DNA of 64,000 nt, taken from Azospirillum thermophilum (lineage in GTDB: Bacteria > Pseudomonadota > Alphaproteobacteria > Azospirillales > Azospirillaceae). Of the stretch, positions 53,120 to 62,893 are shown one piece after another; position 1 is the first letter of the stretch; each line of letters opens with the position of its first letter. Location of the stretch: assembly GCF_003130795.1 (NCBI RefSeq), contig NZ_CP029352.1, forward strand, positions 588,501 through 652,500, written 5' to 3'. The notes beneath the pieces were generated by a model, which saw nothing but the letters and a program-made list of their open reading frames with translations, was not told where the DNA came from and made no database searches. The translations under genes and the position numbers were made by a program.

Positions 53120-53425
53120 ATGTCCGACCATGTCCTGATGTCCAGCGACGCCCTGTCGCTCCTCGACGCGGGGGCCCATGCGGGGGGCGGCATCCATGGC
53201 GGCATCGCGGAGCTGGCGGCGCAGGCGCCCGTCGGTGCCCTGATCCTGCTGTTCCTCGTGCTCCACGCCATCCTGACGCTGCTGCGGCGGGCCGCGGACC
53301 GCCTCGATCCGCCTCCTGCGCCGCGCCGTCCCGTCCGGATGGAGGTGCCGCCGTCCCCGCGGGTCTGGCGCTTCGGCGCGCGGTCGGGGAAGGCGCACCC
53401 CTGGATGCACGGCGTCCGGCGCTGA
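53120..53425 (+). CDS. Small hypothetical protein with one membrane segment
   Basis: Unrecognised 101-residue protein. It has one hydrophobic stretch (VGALILLFLVLHAILTLL, about residues 34-51) and a basic, Pro/Arg-rich C-terminus. The start at 53120 has a gggggcc upstream sequence of only moderate quality, and in this GC-rich DNA the frame could be chance. The uncertain status is reflected in the score. Confidence 0.4.
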   Translation: MSDHVLMSSDALSLLDAGAHAGGGIHGGIAELAAQAPVGALILLFLVLHAILTLLRRAADRLDPPPAPRRPVRMEVPPSPRVWRFGARSGKAHPWMHGVRR

Positions 53426-53512
53426 TCGGGGCACCGCAATCGGTCGCAGGCGAAATGATTGGTTCGTGTTCGAAGCACCTGTATAGTCGCCCCACGGGGA
53501 GGCGGCGCTGAT

Positions 53513-54631
53513 ATGGTGAGCGGAACCTGGAACCGCCGGAACGTCCTGCTCGGTCTGGCATCCGCCGGATTGGTCGCCGGGGGCGCGGCATGGCCCGGCC
53601 GGACGGCCGCGGCGGACGGTCCTTTGACGGTCGGGGTCCTCTATGCGGGACCGCGGACCGATTTCGGCTACAATCAGGCGCAGGCCGACGCCGCCCACGC
53701 CCTGCTGTCCATGCCGGGCCTGCGGCTGGAGGAGGTGGACGGGGCGGAGGGCGAACTGGCCGCCACCGCCGGATGGCTTTCACGGGGCCGCGGCTGCCGC
53801 GTGGTCATCGTCACCGCCCATGGGAGCGACCCCTCCGCCCTCCTGGCCCAGGCCGACGCCCACCGCGACGCGGTGTTCCTGATCTGCGGCGCTCCGGACG
53901 ACCCGGCCCGCCTGCCGGCCAACGTCGGCTACTACCACGCCTATCTGGACGAGGCGCAGCACGTCTCGGGCATCGTCGCCGGGTATGCCGGCAGGGCGCG
54001 GCGCATCGGCATCGTCGCCTCCAGCCCCGTGCCCAAGGTCCTGCGCTGCGTGAACGCCTTCGCGCTCGGCGCCCGGCGGGCCGATCCCGCCACGGCGGTG
54101 CGGGTGCTGTTCGTCGGGGAGGATGCGCCCCCCGCCGCGGTGGCGGAGGCGGCGCGCGCCCTGATCGCCGAGGGGGCCGACGTGCTGGCCGCCCAGCTCG
54201 ACCGGCCGCGTCCGGTCTGCGAGGTGGCGGAGGCCGCCGGCGTGCTTTGCTGCGGCACCCACACCGACCTGTCGCGCTTCGCCCCCAACGGCTTCCTCAC
54301 CGGGGCCGAGTGGGCGTGGGAGCGCGGCCACCTCGACAGCATCGCCCGGCTGAGGGCGGACCAGCCCTGGCCCCGCCTGCGCGAGGGCGGCTTCGGCGCC
54401 GGCCTCGTCCGCAACACCGCCTATGGCCCGGCGGTGGGTGTGGAGGCCCGCGCCCATGCCGACGCCGCCCGCATGCAGCTCGCCAACGGCAACGCCGCGG
54501 TCTTCCGCGGGCCGATCACCGATGCCGCCGGGCGCACGGTGGTGCCCAAGGGCAAGGCGCTGCCCAGCAACGACCCGGCGCTGAACCGGATGGTCTGGCT
54601 GGTGGAAGGCGCCAGCGAGGCGGGCCGCTAG
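53513..54631 (+). CDS. BMP/Med-family periplasmic substrate-binding protein
   Basis: A 372-residue periplasmic-binding-protein of the BMP (basic membrane protein/nucleoside) type. The signal peptide includes a twin-arginine-like WNRRNVLLGLASAGLVAGGAA and probably ends near RTAAADG. The mature part starts LTVGVLYAGPRTDFGYNQAQADAAHAL, the BMP pattern, with GYYHAYLDEAQHVSGIVAG (the family binding region) later. No permease or ATPase is nearby, so it is an orphan; BMP proteins usually bind nucleosides or purines. ATG 53513 follows ggggaggcgg. Confidence 0.8.
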   Translation: MVSGTWNRRNVLLGLASAGLVAGGAAWPGRTAAADGPLTVGVLYAGPRTDFGYNQAQADAAHALLSMPGLRLEEVDGAEGELAATAGWLSRGRGCRVVIVTAHGSDPSALLAQADAHRDAVFLICGAPDDPARLPANVGYYHAYLDEAQHVSGIVAGYAGRARRIGIVASSPVPKVLRCVNAFALGARRADPATAVRVLFVGEDAPPAAVAEAARALIAEGADVLAAQLDRPRPVCEVAEAAGVLCCGTHTDLSRFAPNGFLTGAEWAWERGHLDSIARLRADQPWPRLREGGFGAGLVRNTAYGPAVGVEARAHADAARMQLANGNAAVFRGPITDAAGRTVVPKGKALPSNDPALNRMVWLVEGASEAGR

Positions 54632-54666
54632 AGCGCGGTCCGCCGGCCGCCCCGGCGGAGAGGACG

Positions 54667-54942
54667 CTAGGCCACCAGGTCCTGGTGTTCCTGGTGGCGG
54701 CGCAGCCAGGCCGCGGCATAGCTGCAATAGGGAACGATCTTCACGCCGTCCTGCCGGGCGGCCTGCACGATGCCTTCCATCAGGCGCCCCGCGGCGCCGG
54801 TGCCGCGTAGCGAGGGCGGCGCCTCGACGTGGGAGATGTAGAGGACGCCGGCATCCCGCCGGTAGTCGGCGAAGGCGATCTTGCCGTCGACCTCGAGTTC
54901 GTAGCGGTTCTGGGACGGGTTGTCCCGTACGGTGTCGGCCAT
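54667..54942 (-). CDS. GNAT-family N-acetyltransferase, short type (YjdJ-like)
   Basis: A 91-residue one-domain protein of the small GNAT group (Acetyltransf_CG type). RYELEVDGKIAFADYRRDAG, then ISHVEAPPSLRGTGAAGRLMEGIV (the acetyl-CoA loop, R-G-x-G-x-A-like) and VPYCSYAAAWLRRH are the full fold. Members acetylate unknown small molecules. It is co-directional with the pseudouridine-synthase gene, 56 bp downstream of it. Confidence 0.85.
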   Translation of the reverse strand: MADTVRDNPSQNRYELEVDGKIAFADYRRDAGVLYISHVEAPPSLRGTGAAGRLMEGIVQAARQDGVKIVPYCSYAAAWLRRHQEHQDLVA

Positions 54943-54998
54943 CTCGGCCCTCCTGATCGGTTGCAGATCGGGGCCGCCCCACCAGGCCGCCCCTCCGG

Positions 54999-55763
54999 TC
55001 AACAGCGGGCGGCCGGGATCGGTTCGCAGTCCCCGGTCCACCCGCAGGCGGCCAGCGCCTCCCGCATGTGGGGCGGCGGCGGGGCGACGGCAACGACCTT
55101 CGGGCGTTCGAAGGAAAGCTGGAACGCGACCGAGCGGGCGAGCAGATGGAGGGCGCCGTGCGGCAGCCGCTCCGGCCCGTAGAAGGGCTCGCCCAGCAGC
55201 GGGCAGCCGATGGCGGCGCAGTGGACGCGGATCTGATGGGTGCGGCCGGTGCGCGGCGTCAGCTCCAGCCAGGACCGCCCGCCGGCCGTGCCGAGCACGC
55301 GGTACCCGGTGACGGCCGGCTGGCCCAGCGGATGCGGTTCGATCGTCCAGGCCTTGGGCAGGATCAGCTTCTTCAGGGGAAGGTCGATGACGCCCGCCCG
55401 GTCCGCCGGGATGCCGTCGGCCACCGCCCAGTAGGTCTTGGCGACATGGCCGGCGGCGAACATGTCGCCCAGCCGCTTCAGCGCCCAGTCGGTGCGGCCC
55501 AGCACGAGGCAGCCGGCGGTGTCGCGGTCGAGCCGGTGGGCCAGACGCGGCGGGCGCCCGTCGGGACCGGCCAGCGCCGGCAGATACAGCTCCAGATGGT
55601 CGGTCAGCCGGCCGGACTTGTGGACGGCGAGCCCGGCGGGCTTGTCGATGACGAACAGCTCCGGATCCTCGTGGAGGACGCGGGCGCGCAGCTCCTCCGG
55701 CGACAGCGTGTCGGCGGCGGTCGCGCCGGCGGCGGCGGGGGTGGCGGGGGTGTCCAGCGGCAT
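54999..55763 (-). CDS. RluA-family pseudouridine synthase
   Basis: RNA pseudouridine synthase of 254 residues. The catalytic Asp is in LAHRLDRDTAGCLVLGRT. Later motifs KTYWAVADG and LELTPRTGRTHQIRVHCAAIGCPLLGEPFYG are the standard RluA core. It lacks an S4 domain, so it is a short RluA/TruC-like type. The exact rRNA or tRNA site is unknown. Confidence 0.9.
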   Translation of the reverse strand: MPLDTPATPAAAGATAADTLSPEELRARVLHEDPELFVIDKPAGLAVHKSGRLTDHLELYLPALAGPDGRPPRLAHRLDRDTAGCLVLGRTDWALKRLGDMFAAGHVAKTYWAVADGIPADRAGVIDLPLKKLILPKAWTIEPHPLGQPAVTGYRVLGTAGGRSWLELTPRTGRTHQIRVHCAAIGCPLLGEPFYGPERLPHGALHLLARSVAFQLSFERPKVVAVAPPPPHMREALAACGWTGDCEPIPAARC

Positions 55764-55885
55764 GGCCCCACCATGGCGGCGGCGCCGGGCATGCGCAAGT
55801 CCAAGGGCGCGTCCACGCGCCGCTGGAACGCGGGCGGGCCACGGGCCATGTTCACAGGAGACGGATGGGTTTTCGGAGGACGGTC

Positions 55886-56608
55886 ATGGCCGACGACGGC
55901 ACGCTCCCGGCGCGACGCTCCTCCCAGGAGGAGGTCGAGGCGTTCCTGCGGCAGGTCGCGGCGGTGCCGCGCCCGGCGACGGGGCGGCGCGGCCGGCTGG
56001 TCTTCGCCATGGATGCCACCGCCAGCCGCCAGCCGACCTGGGATCAGGCCTGCCGCATCCAGGGCGAGATGTTCGAGGCGACGGCGGCGCTCGGCGGGCT
56101 GGACATCCAGCTCGTCTATTACCGGGGCTTCGGCGAATGCCGGGCGGGGCGCTGGGTCGGGGACGCCGACTCGCTGCTCGGCCTGATGGGGAAGGTGTCC
56201 TGCGTCGCCGGCCGCACCCAGATCGGCCGCGTGCTGGCCCATGTGCTGGGCGAGACGCGCAGGGACCGGGTGAACGCCCTGGTCTTCGTCGGCGACGCCA
56301 TGGAAGAGGAGATCGACGAGCTGGCCCACAGGGCGGGCGAGCTCGGGTTGCTCGGCGTGCCGGCCTTCATCTTCCACGAGCGCGGCGACCCGGTGGCGCG
56401 TCATGCGTTCCAGACCATCGCGCGGCTGACCGGAGGTGCTTATTGTCCGTTCGACGCGTCCTCCGCCCGTCAGTTGCGCGACCTGCTGGCGGCGGTCGCC
56501 GTCTTCGCCGCCGGCGGCCGGACGGCGCTGGAGGATTTCGGACGGACGCGCGGCGAGACGGTGCGGCTGCTGACCAGCCAGCTCGGCCGCGGTCCCGGCG
56601 GCGGCTGA
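55886..56608 (+). CDS. VWA-domain protein
   Basis: A 240-residue protein with a von Willebrand A-type fold. [18 protein letters not shown] carries the MIDAS-like motif (DxTxS instead of DxSxS). [31 protein letters not shown] and [18 protein letters not shown] follow in the usual order. Such proteins are often metal-dependent interaction modules. A DnaJ-like gene follows 43 bp later on the same strand, and the two probably form a pair. Start may be 55886 (MADDG) or 55865. Confidence 0.8.
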   Translation: MADDGTLPARRSSQEEVEAFLRQVAAVPRPATGRRGRLVFAMDATASRQPTWDQACRIQGEMFEATAALGGLDIQLVYYRGFGECRAGRWVGDADSLLGLMGKVSCVAGRTQIGRVLAHVLGETRRDRVNALVFVGDAMEEEIDELAHRAGELGLLGVPAFIFHERGDPVARHAFQTIARLTGGAYCPFDASSARQLRDLLAAVAVFAAGGRTALEDFGRTRGETVRLLTSQLGRGPGGG

Positions 56609-56651
56609 TCCTCCGGAGCGGATGGGGCGGGAGCGGGGAGGCGAAGGGGCG

Positions 56652-57395
56652 ATGGCGTATCTGCTGCTGGGGCTGGCACTGCTGGCCGGTCTCTACCTGC
56701 TGGCCCGGGCCTTCGTCTCGGCCGAGCCGCGGGCGGTGATCCGCGCCGCCCGCTACGGCGGGATCGCCGCCGGCGCCATCGTGCTGGGCTTCCTCGCCTA
56801 CAGCGGACGGCTGAGCAGCGCGCTGGTGCTGGCCGGCGCCGCCGTTCCGCTGATCGTCCGCTGGCGCACGCTGTTCTCCACCACCGGGGTCGGGCGGAAA
56901 AATGCCGGAACCGGTGGAATATCCCGCGTGGAGACCCTGTTCTTGAGGATGAGCCTTGACCATGACAGTGGCGCCATGACCGGAGAGGTGGTGCACGGTC
57001 CGTGGAAGGGGCGTCGTCTCGACCAGCTCGCGCTGGACCAGCTTCTCACCCTGCTTGCCGACTGCCGGCGGGAGGATCCCCCTTCCGTCGCGGTGCTGGA
57101 AGCCTGGCTCGACCGGACCAGTCCCGACTGGCGGTCGGCCGCCGGCGGGGCCGGGGAGGGGCAGGGGGCCGGAGGGCCGGGCGGCGAACGGAGCGGCGAC
57201 CGGGACGGGGGCGGGGGTGGCAGGATGTCGCGGGATGAGGCTTGCGAGATTCTGGGCCTTCCGCCGGATGCCTCGGTCGACCAGATCAAGGAAGCCCACA
57301 AACGGTTGATGATGAAAGTGCACCCCGACCATGGCGGATCGACCTATCTGGCCGCGAAGATAAACCAGGCGAAGGATTTGCTCCTGCGCCATTAG
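56652..57395 (+). CDS. Membrane-anchored DnaJ-domain protein
   Basis: A 247-residue J-domain protein. Two N-terminal membrane helices ([19 protein letters not shown] and [15 protein letters not shown]) are followed by a middle domain ([24 protein letters not shown], seen in DjlA-like or TIM14-like proteins), a Gly-rich linker, and a C-terminal J domain ([24 protein letters not shown], with the HPD motif in [17 protein letters not shown]). It would stimulate a DnaK-type chaperone at the membrane. It is transcribed with the VWA gene upstream. Confidence 0.88.
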   Translation: MAYLLLGLALLAGLYLLARAFVSAEPRAVIRAARYGGIAAGAIVLGFLAYSGRLSSALVLAGAAVPLIVRWRTLFSTTGVGRKNAGTGGISRVETLFLRMSLDHDSGAMTGEVVHGPWKGRRLDQLALDQLLTLLADCRREDPPSVAVLEAWLDRTSPDWRSAAGGAGEGQGAGGPGGERSGDRDGGGGGRMSRDEACEILGLPPDASVDQIKEAHKRLMMKVHPDHGGSTYLAAKINQAKDLLLRH

Positions 57396-57533
57396 CCATT
57401 TGCCCGGCCCCGGAAGGGCGTGTTGCGCTGCCGGGGGGGCTGTGGCAGAAAGCCCGCGAGCGGCCGGCCGGTAATGGCGCGGCCGTAAACAATAATGAAA
57501 TTCGATCTTTTCTTAACTGCAAGAGACCTCCCA

Positions 57534-58403
57534 ATGCCAAAACCCGTGCGCAAGGTGGTGTTCCCCGTCGCCGGTCTCGGTACCCGGTTCCTGCCGGCAA
57601 CCAAGGCGATTCCGAAGGAGATGCTGCCACTGGTCGACCGGCCGCTTTTGCAGCACGCCGTGGAGGAGGCCCGCGCCGCCGGGATCGAGGACTTCGTCTT
57701 CGTCACCGGCCGGTCCAAGCGCGCCATCGAGGATCATTTCGACGCCGATACCGAACTGAACCGTACGCTGGAGGAGCGCGGCAAGATGGACGCGCTGGAG
57801 GAGGTCCGCGGCAGCGAGATCGCTCCCGGCCGCTGCTTCTATACCCGCCAGCAGGTTCCGCTCGGCCTCGGCCATGCCGTCTGGTGCGCCCGCGCCGTGA
57901 TCGGGAACGATCCCTTCGCCATCGTCCTGCCGGACGATTTCGTCCAGGCCGAGACCCCCTGCCTGAAGCAGATGGTCGAGGCCTACGAGGAGGTCGGCGG
58001 CAACATCGTCGCCGTCGTCGACGTCCCGCGCGAGCACACCAGCCGTTACGGCATCCTGGACGTCGAGAAGGACGACGGGCGCCTCGCCACCGTCCGCGGG
58101 CTCGTCGAGAAGCCGAAGCCGGAGGAGGCGCCCTCCACCCTGTCGATCATCGGCCGCTATATCCTGCAGCCGGAGATCTTCGACCATCTGGAGCGCCAGC
58201 AGCGCGGCGCCGGCAACGAGATCCAGTTGACCGACGCGATGGCCAAGCTGATCGGCAGCCAGCCCTTCCACGGTCTGCGCTTCGAGGGGACCCGCTTCGA
58301 CTGCGGCGACAAGGTCGGCTTCATCGAGGCGACGCTCGCCCACGCGCTGAAGCGGCCGGACATGGCCGACAAGGTGCGGGACATGCTCCGCAAATACTGC
58401 TGA
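57534..58403 (+). CDS. galU: UTP-glucose-1-phosphate uridylyltransferase
   Basis: Enzyme forming UDP-glucose from UTP and glucose-1-phosphate; 289 residues. The nucleotide-binding motif KVVFPVAGLGTRFLPATKAIPKEM is followed by VDRPLLQHAVEEA and KPKPEEAPSTLSIIGRYIL, the full GalU set. ATG 57534 (MPKPVRK) matches the normal N-terminus; ATG 57495 would add 13 residues and lacks a ribosome-binding site. The next genes make UDP-glucuronate and a phosphohexomutase, so this is a sugar-nucleotide group for surface polysaccharides. Confidence 0.93.
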   Translation: MPKPVRKVVFPVAGLGTRFLPATKAIPKEMLPLVDRPLLQHAVEEARAAGIEDFVFVTGRSKRAIEDHFDADTELNRTLEERGKMDALEEVRGSEIAPGRCFYTRQQVPLGLGHAVWCARAVIGNDPFAIVLPDDFVQAETPCLKQMVEAYEEVGGNIVAVVDVPREHTSRYGILDVEKDDGRLATVRGLVEKPKPEEAPSTLSIIGRYILQPEIFDHLERQQRGAGNEIQLTDAMAKLIGSQPFHGLRFEGTRFDCGDKVGFIEATLAHALKRPDMADKVRDMLRKYC

Positions 58404-58511
58404 ACACCGGCGTTGGGATAGTCACAGGCCCGCCGTTGCCCGGATCGCGAGGGGCTGCGGCGGGCTGTCCGTGCCGGGACACCGGATTGAGCGACCCTGC
58501 GAGGATACGCG

Positions 58512-59840
58512 ATGCGCATTGCGATGATTGGGACGGGCTATGTCGGGCTTGTATCGGGCGCCTGTTTCTCGGAGTTCGGCGTTCATGTGTGCTGCGTCGA
58601 CAAGGACGCGGAGAAGATCGAGCGCCTGAAGCGCGGTGAGATCCCGATCTACGAACCGGGCCTGGACGATCTGGTGGCGCGCAACGTCGCCGCCGGCCGC
58701 CTGTCCTTCACGCTGGACCTGAAGGAGGCGATGCAGGGAGTCGACGCCGTCTTCATCGCGGTGGGCACCCCGACCCGCCGCGGCGACGGCCATGCCGACC
58801 TCTCCTACGTCTATGCCGCCGCCGAGGAGATCGCCGCCAACCTCGACCACTATACGGTCGTGGTGACGAAGTCGACCGTGCCGGTCGGCACCGGCCGCGA
58901 GGTCGAGTCGATCATCCGCCGCGTCCGGCCGGACGCCGAGTTCGACGTCGCCTCCAACCCCGAATTCCTGCGCGAAGGCTCGGCCATCGGCGACTTCATG
59001 CGGCCCGACCGGGTGGTGATCGGCGCCGGCTCCGAGCGCGCGGCGGAGGTGATGCGGCGGCTCTACCGTCCGCTCTACCTGATCGAGACGCCGATCGTCC
59101 TGACCTCGCTGGAGACGGCGGAGTTGACGAAGTACGCCGCCAACACCTTCCTGGCCGCCAAGATCACCTTCATCAACGAGATCGCCGACCTGTGCGAGAA
59201 GGTGGGGGCGAACGTCCACGACGTGGCGCGCGGCATCGGGCTCGACGGGCGTATCGGCAAGAAGTTCCTGCACCCCGGACCGGGCTACGGCGGATCCTGC
59301 TTCCCCAAGGACACGCTGGCGCTGGTGCGCACCGCCCAGCAGGTCGGAAGCCCGCTGCGCATCATCGAGACGGTGGTGGACATCAACGACAAGCGCAAGA
59401 AGGCGATGGCCGAGCGCATCGTCGCCGCCTGCGGCGGCAGCGTGGAGGGCAGGACCGTCGCGGTGCTGGGCGTGACCTTCAAGCCGAACACCGACGACAT
59501 GCGCGACAGTCCGTCGCTGGACATCATCCCGGCGTTGCAGAAGGCCGGCGCGCATGTCCGCGCCTTCGATCCGGCCGGCATGCACGAGGCGGCCAGGCTC
59601 CTTCCGGGCGTGGAATGGTCCGAGAACGCCTATGGGACGTTGCAGGACGCCGACTGCGTCGCCATCCTCACGGAGTGGAACGAGTTCCGCGCCCTTGACC
59701 TGAAGCGGGTTAAGGCGTCAATGAAGCGTCCGGTCATGGTCGACCTGCGCAACATCTATAACCCGGAGGACATGGTCCGCGCCGGGTTCTCCTACAGCTC
59801 GATCGGGCGACCCGCCCCGGCGGGCGGCGGAGCGGTGTGA
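58512..59840 (+). CDS. ugd: UDP-glucose 6-dehydrogenase
   Basis: NAD-dependent enzyme oxidising UDP-glucose to UDP-glucuronate, 442 residues. The Rossmann start [23 protein letters not shown] (split), the catalytic Cys in [16 protein letters not shown], and [22 protein letters not shown] are conserved. The C-terminal UDP-binding domain has [16 protein letters not shown]. It lies 108 bp after galU and just before the phosphohexomutase gene. It probably supplies uronic acid for exopolysaccharide. Confidence 0.93.
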   Translation: MRIAMIGTGYVGLVSGACFSEFGVHVCCVDKDAEKIERLKRGEIPIYEPGLDDLVARNVAAGRLSFTLDLKEAMQGVDAVFIAVGTPTRRGDGHADLSYVYAAAEEIAANLDHYTVVVTKSTVPVGTGREVESIIRRVRPDAEFDVASNPEFLREGSAIGDFMRPDRVVIGAGSERAAEVMRRLYRPLYLIETPIVLTSLETAELTKYAANTFLAAKITFINEIADLCEKVGANVHDVARGIGLDGRIGKKFLHPGPGYGGSCFPKDTLALVRTAQQVGSPLRIIETVVDINDKRKKAMAERIVAACGGSVEGRTVAVLGVTFKPNTDDMRDSPSLDIIPALQKAGAHVRAFDPAGMHEAARLLPGVEWSENAYGTLQDADCVAILTEWNEFRALDLKRVKASMKRPVMVDLRNIYNPEDMVRAGFSYSSIGRPAPAGGGAV

Positions 59841-59896
59841 CGCGGCCCCCATCAGGACTGTCAACGCGATCTGGCGTGCAGACGGAGAACAACAAC

Positions 59897-61299
59897 ATGA
59901 GCGAAGCCCATACTTTCCACCCCACCGTGCTGCGCGAGTACGACATCCGCGGGATCGTCGGCAAGACGCTGACGCCTGCGGACGCCCGCGCGGTCGGCCG
60001 GTCCTTCGGTACCGTCGTCGTGCGCAAGGGGGGCAGGACCGTCTGCGTCGGCTATGACGGCCGCCTCTCCTCGCCGGAGCTGGAAGCCGCCATGGTCGAG
60101 GGTCTGGTCTCCACCGGCCTGCACGTCCTGCGCATCGGCCTGGGGCCGACTCCGATGCTGTATTTCGCCACGCGCGACCGCGAGGCGGATGCCGGCATCA
60201 TGATCACCGGCTCGCACAATCCGCCGGACTACAACGGCATCAAGATGATGCTGGGCAAGGGTCCGGTCTACGGCCAGCAGATCCTGGACCTCGGCATCAT
60301 GGCGGCCAAGGCCGACTGGGTCTCGGGCGCCGGCTCGTCCGAGGAGATCGACGTCAAGGACGAGTATGTCGCCCGCCTGCTGAAGGACTATGACGGCACC
60401 CGCGACCTGAAGATCGCCTGGGACGCCGGCAACGGCGCCACGGGCGAGATCCTGCGCCGTCTGACCGCCAAGCTGCCGGGCAGGCATGTCCTGCTGTTCG
60501 ACCAGATCGACGGCACCTTCCCCAACCACCATCCCGATCCGACGGTCGAGAAGAATCTCGTCGATCTGAAGAAGGCGGTGGCGGAGCACGGCTGTGATAT
60601 CGGCATCGGCTTCGACGGCGACGGCGACCGCATCGGCGCCATCGACCACAAGGGCCGCGTCGTGTGGGGCGACCAGCTCGTCGCCATCTATGCCGGCGAC
60701 GTGCTGAAGAGCCATCCGGGCGCCACGATCATCGCCGACGTGAAGGCCAGCCAGGCCCTGTTCGACGAGATCGCCAAGGCGGGCGGCCAGCCGCTGATGT
60801 GGAAGACCGGCCACTCGCTGCTCAAGGCCAAGATGGCGGAGACCGGTTCGCCGCTGGCCGGCGAGATGTCGGGCCACATCTTCTTCGCCGACAAGTGGTA
60901 CGGCTTCGACGACGCGCTCTATTGCGGCGTCCGCCTCGTCGGGCTGGTCAGCAAGCTGAACACCACGCTGGCCGACCTGCGCGACCGTCTGCCCGACATG
61001 GTCAACACCCGGAGACCCGCTTCCAGATCGACGAGGAACGCAAGTTCAAGGTCGTGGAGGAGGTCAAGGAGCGTCTGAAGGCCGAGGGCGCCAACGTCAA
61101 CGACATCGACGGCGTCCGCGTGACGACTCCGGACGGCTGGTGGCTGCTGCGCGCCTCCAACACCCAGGACGTGCTGGTCGCCCGCGCCGAGGCCTACAGC
61201 CAGGACGGGCTGGAGCGGCTGAAGGACACGCTGATCGAGCAGCTCAAGGCCTCCGGCCTCAGCGCCCCGTCCTTCGAGAATGGCGGCGCCGGCCACTGA
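59897..61299 (+). CDS. Phosphomannomutase/phosphoglucomutase, frameshifted
   Basis: Alpha-D-phosphohexomutase of the AlgC/ManB type, about 467 residues when corrected. The catalytic Ser is in [13 protein letters not shown], the metal loop is [11 protein letters not shown] and the sugar loop is [19 protein letters not shown]. Near 61008-61010 one C is missing (aacacccggagacc); adding it gives [25 protein letters not shown] and a phosphate-binding [15 protein letters not shown] (substrate-binding C-domain), with a stop at 61297-61299. As written it stops at 61078. Start ATG 59897 follows ggagaacaac. It probably supplies glucose-1-phosphate or mannose-1-phosphate to the galU/ugd group. Confidence 0.92.
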
Positions 61300-61362
61300 T
61301 CCCCGATCCGGTCCCGCGCAGGATCCTGCCAGGATCGGCCGAACAAGGATCGCAGAGGAACG

Positions 61363-61396
61363 AGCCCCTTCCCCGGCAGCGGGGGAGGGGCTTTTT
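61363..61396 (+). terminator. Rho-independent terminator after the phosphohexomutase
   Basis: The stem agccccttcccc pairs with gggggaggggct (one mismatch) and is followed by TTTTT. It ends the galU-ugd-mutase group. Confidence 0.88.
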
Positions 61397-61419
61397 CCTT
61401 GTCGGCATCCCGCCCTGCG

Positions 61420-62529
61420 TCAGGCGGCCATCGCGTCCCGCGGTAGCCGGTGCCGCAGGAAGAAGCGCAGCATCTCGCGCGAGGCATCGGGGCCCGCCGG
61501 ATCGGTGTAGCTGCCGGCCGGACTGCCGCCCGACCAGGCGTGGCCGCCGCCGAGGATGGTCCACTGCTCGAACCGCGGCACCCCGTCCGGATCGAGATGG
61601 ACGACCCGCCGGTAGGCCTCGCCCCCGGGCGAGGTCCCGCTTTCCACGATCTCGCGCAGCGGCCCCGACAGGGCGGTGGAGCGGGCGATCACCTCGTCCC
61701 CGTTGCTCGGGTGCACCGTCTCGTCCCGGTCGCCGTGGAAGACGATGGTCGGCACCGCCCGCCGCCGCGCGACCGCCGCGGCCTCCTCCTCCATCAGCCG
61801 GCGCCAGTCGAGCCCGCTGCCGCTGCGCATCACCTCGAAGGCGGAGGAGGCATCCTGCGCGGCACCGCAGGCGAGTCCCGAATGCACGCCGGCCGCCGCG
61901 TAGAGGTCGGGATAGGTTGCCGCCATGATCGAGGCCGCGGCGCCACCGGCCGACAGGCCGGCGATGTAGACCCGCGCCGGGTCCACCGGATGCTCGCGGA
62001 TGATCTGCCGGGTGATGCCGGCGATCAGCGCCGCCTCGCCCTCGCCGCGGCGCTGGCTGTCGGGTTGGAACCAGTTCCAGCACTTGTAGGCGTTGGCCAT
62101 CCGGGACTGGGCGGGGTAGGCGACCAGGAAGCCCTGCTCCTCGGCCAGTTCGTTCATCCGCGTGCCGGCGGCGAAATCCTCCGGCGACTGCTTGCAGCCA
62201 TGCAGCATGACCACCAGGGGAACCCGTCCCCGCGGCAGGCGGGAGGGGATGTACAGCCTGTACCGGCGGCTGCCGGCGTCGTTCGCATAGCGTCCGGTCA
62301 AGAAACGGCTCTTTCCGATGATGATGTCGGGCTCTTGCGGCGGCTCCGGCGGTCTTTGGCCGGTCCTGCCGGAGAGGCGGCCCGTCAGTCCGGACAGCAG
62401 GCGCCGCAGCCCGGCCGGCACGTGGCCGGCCGCCGCCTCCCGCAGAGCGCGCTCGGCCTGGGCCATGGTGCCGGCGAGCCAGCCCTCCTCGGGCATGGCC
62501 GGCCGCCTGGGCGGTTTGTTCGTGCTCAT
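61420..62529 (-). CDS. PHB-depolymerase-family esterase (LpqC-like)
   Basis: Alpha/beta-hydrolase of 369 residues from the Esterase_PHB family. The domain begins after a Pro/Arg-rich N-terminal part of about 65 residues. LVVMLHGCKQSPEDFAAG, the nucleophile motif YIAGLSAGGAAASIMAA (Ser in GLSAGG), FHGDRDETVHPSNG (Asp) and ILGGGHAWSGG (His) give the catalytic triad. No clear signal peptide is seen, so it may act inside the cell on polyhydroxyalkanoate or other esters; the substrate is unproven. ATG 62529 is preferred. It is convergent with the mutase gene. Confidence 0.85.
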   Translation of the reverse strand: MSTNKPPRRPAMPEEGWLAGTMAQAERALREAAAGHVPAGLRRLLSGLTGRLSGRTGQRPPEPPQEPDIIIGKSRFLTGRYANDAGSRRYRLYIPSRLPRGRVPLVVMLHGCKQSPEDFAAGTRMNELAEEQGFLVAYPAQSRMANAYKCWNWFQPDSQRRGEGEAALIAGITRQIIREHPVDPARVYIAGLSAGGAAASIMAATYPDLYAAAGVHSGLACGAAQDASSAFEVMRSGSGLDWRRLMEEEAAAVARRRAVPTIVFHGDRDETVHPSNGDEVIARSTALSGPLREIVESGTSPGGEAYRRVVHLDPDGVPRFEQWTILGGGHAWSGGSPAGSYTDPAGPDASREMLRFFLRHRLPRDAMAA

Positions 62530-62811
62530 CCGTCTGCACCCCGTACTCGCAAGCCGGCACCCCGAACGGGGCCGGCCGTCCTTGCCAACATCAGCCGCCA
62601 TGCCCAGGCTTTCAAGTCCGGCAATGCTGCGCTGCACAAGAACGCGGCCGCGGGCGATGGAGTTCCGCCTGCGCAGGCCTCCGCCCGTCGGCGGTAGTCC
62701 TCGCGTCGGACGCCGCGCCGGACAGATCCGCCGAAGGGGGCGGCCTCTCCTTTCCGGGCGATGCGGCGCAAGAAACTGTCGCGGAAGGGCCGCGTGCGGT
62801 GCGACATTGTA
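62530..62811. other. Intergenic region between esterase and malate synthase genes
   Basis: About 280 bp of GC-rich sequence between the divergent esterase and glcB genes. I see no credible gene or RNA in it; it is probably leader and regulatory DNA for both genes. The glcB promoter follows directly. Confidence 0.4.
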
Positions 62812-62840
62812 TTGACCGGCTTCGTCCCGCGGACGATAAC
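62812..62840 (+). promoter_or_regulatory. Sigma-70-like promoter of glcB
   Basis: TTGACC at 62812-62817 and GATAAC at 62835-62840 are exactly 17 bp apart, the best promoter match in the window by eye. It lies 54 bp before the glcB ATG. Confidence 0.55.
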
Positions 62841-62893
62841 CGGTGCCAAAGCTCCCTCAGAGGGGCCTGCAAACCAAAGGGACACGCACGACG

